NCBI GenBank assembly: GCA_910589415.1
Contig: OU342633.1
Coordinates: 7,230,858-7,294,857 of the forward strand
Source of the DNA: Malachius bipustulatus
Taxonomy: Eukaryota; Arthropoda; Insecta; Coleoptera; Melyridae
Length of the DNA stretch: 64,000 nt
Direction of reading: 5' to 3'
In this document: piece after piece, positions 63,861 to 64,000 of the stretch
How positions within the stretch are numbered: position 1 is the stretch's first letter
Layout: the number at the start of each line of letters is the position of its first letter
The notes under the pieces: generated by a model
The model's database searches: none
Seen by the model: the letters and a program-made list of their open reading frames with translations, nothing else
Told to the model about the DNA's origin: nothing
Made by a program: the position numbers and the translations under genes

Positions 63861-64000
63861 ACCGATGACAGTCTTTCAGAATAAATTGTTTGGTTCCGAT
63901 TGCCTCAACTCCCCGCTCTTTAGATAAACAGGCTGACTTAATAATTTACAGTAGTCAGACCAAATAATAGAACTAAAAAGAGGAACTTGTTTCACCAAAA
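63861..64000. other. Penelope 3' flank; no further gene
   Basis: Non-coding, A-rich tail region after the GIY-YIG stop up to the window end. Confidence 0.4.

Noticed and set aside
1..64000. CRISPR arrays, rRNA, tRNA, bacterial operons
   Set aside because: No regularly spaced short repeats with unique spacers, no tRNA clover-leaf or rRNA text; spliced transposase genes show a eukaryote.

Overview
No cellular host gene could be recognised in this window. It is AT-rich eukaryotic DNA made almost wholly of transposable elements inserted into one another. Errantivirus-type gag/pol/env, long-TIR mariner elements with CAGGGTG ends, piggyBac copies with spliced introns, PIF/Harbinger with a MADF partner, Penelope and DIRS-like retroelements, and RNase H-bearing LINEs together point to an arthropod, most likely an insect with a large repeat-rich genome. 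The order is inference only.

Layout. 1-5282: a Ty3/gypsy element (Gypsy-1) whose 5' LTR is cut by the window edge, with broken gag and pol. 5785-6555: a deleted PIF/Harbinger with perfect TAA duplications. 8844-10620: a second Harbinger with a MADF ORF on + and the C-terminal half of a DDE transposase on -. 10936-15520: a broken piggyBac whose intron holds a complete-ended mariner (11157-13556). 17396-38076: two inverted arms of about 250 bp that look like one palindromic MITE split by a 20 kb nest. The nest holds a piggyBac-type MITE (17714-18320), Gypsy-2 (18398-34440) and a LINE with one uninterrupted 941-codon ORF (34458-37748). Gypsy-2 is itself interrupted by an errantivirus-like provirus (19703-27716, three open ORFs, LTRs differing at one position, CGCA duplication) and by a 5'-truncated LINE (27751-29835).

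38802-50436: Penelope RT fragment, degenerate piggyBac, a 1.8 kb palindromic foldback carrying a Harbinger MITE, DIRS-like gag/RT, and a LOA/I-like LINE with RNase H. 51133-52113: a TTAA-flanked piggyBac-type element with a repeated palindromic motif. 52897-55257: a second long-TIR mariner with a 60-bp intron. 55648-59652: piggyBac N-terminal fragment cut by a LINE that carries its own insertion. 59880-63860: a Penelope C-terminal region with GIY-YIG endonuclease, split by four independent elements (two foldbacks, a solo LTR, a Harbinger-type element). Two of the four junctions are clearly coding and close in frame when the insert and one duplication copy are ignored.

The elements do not cooperate as a pathway. 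They record a relative chronology: inner elements are younger than their hosts. The youngest-looking are the errantivirus-like provirus and the 34.5-37.7 kb LINE. Boundaries rest on target-site duplications and terminal repeats read by eye; family names come from motifs and are not backed by any search.
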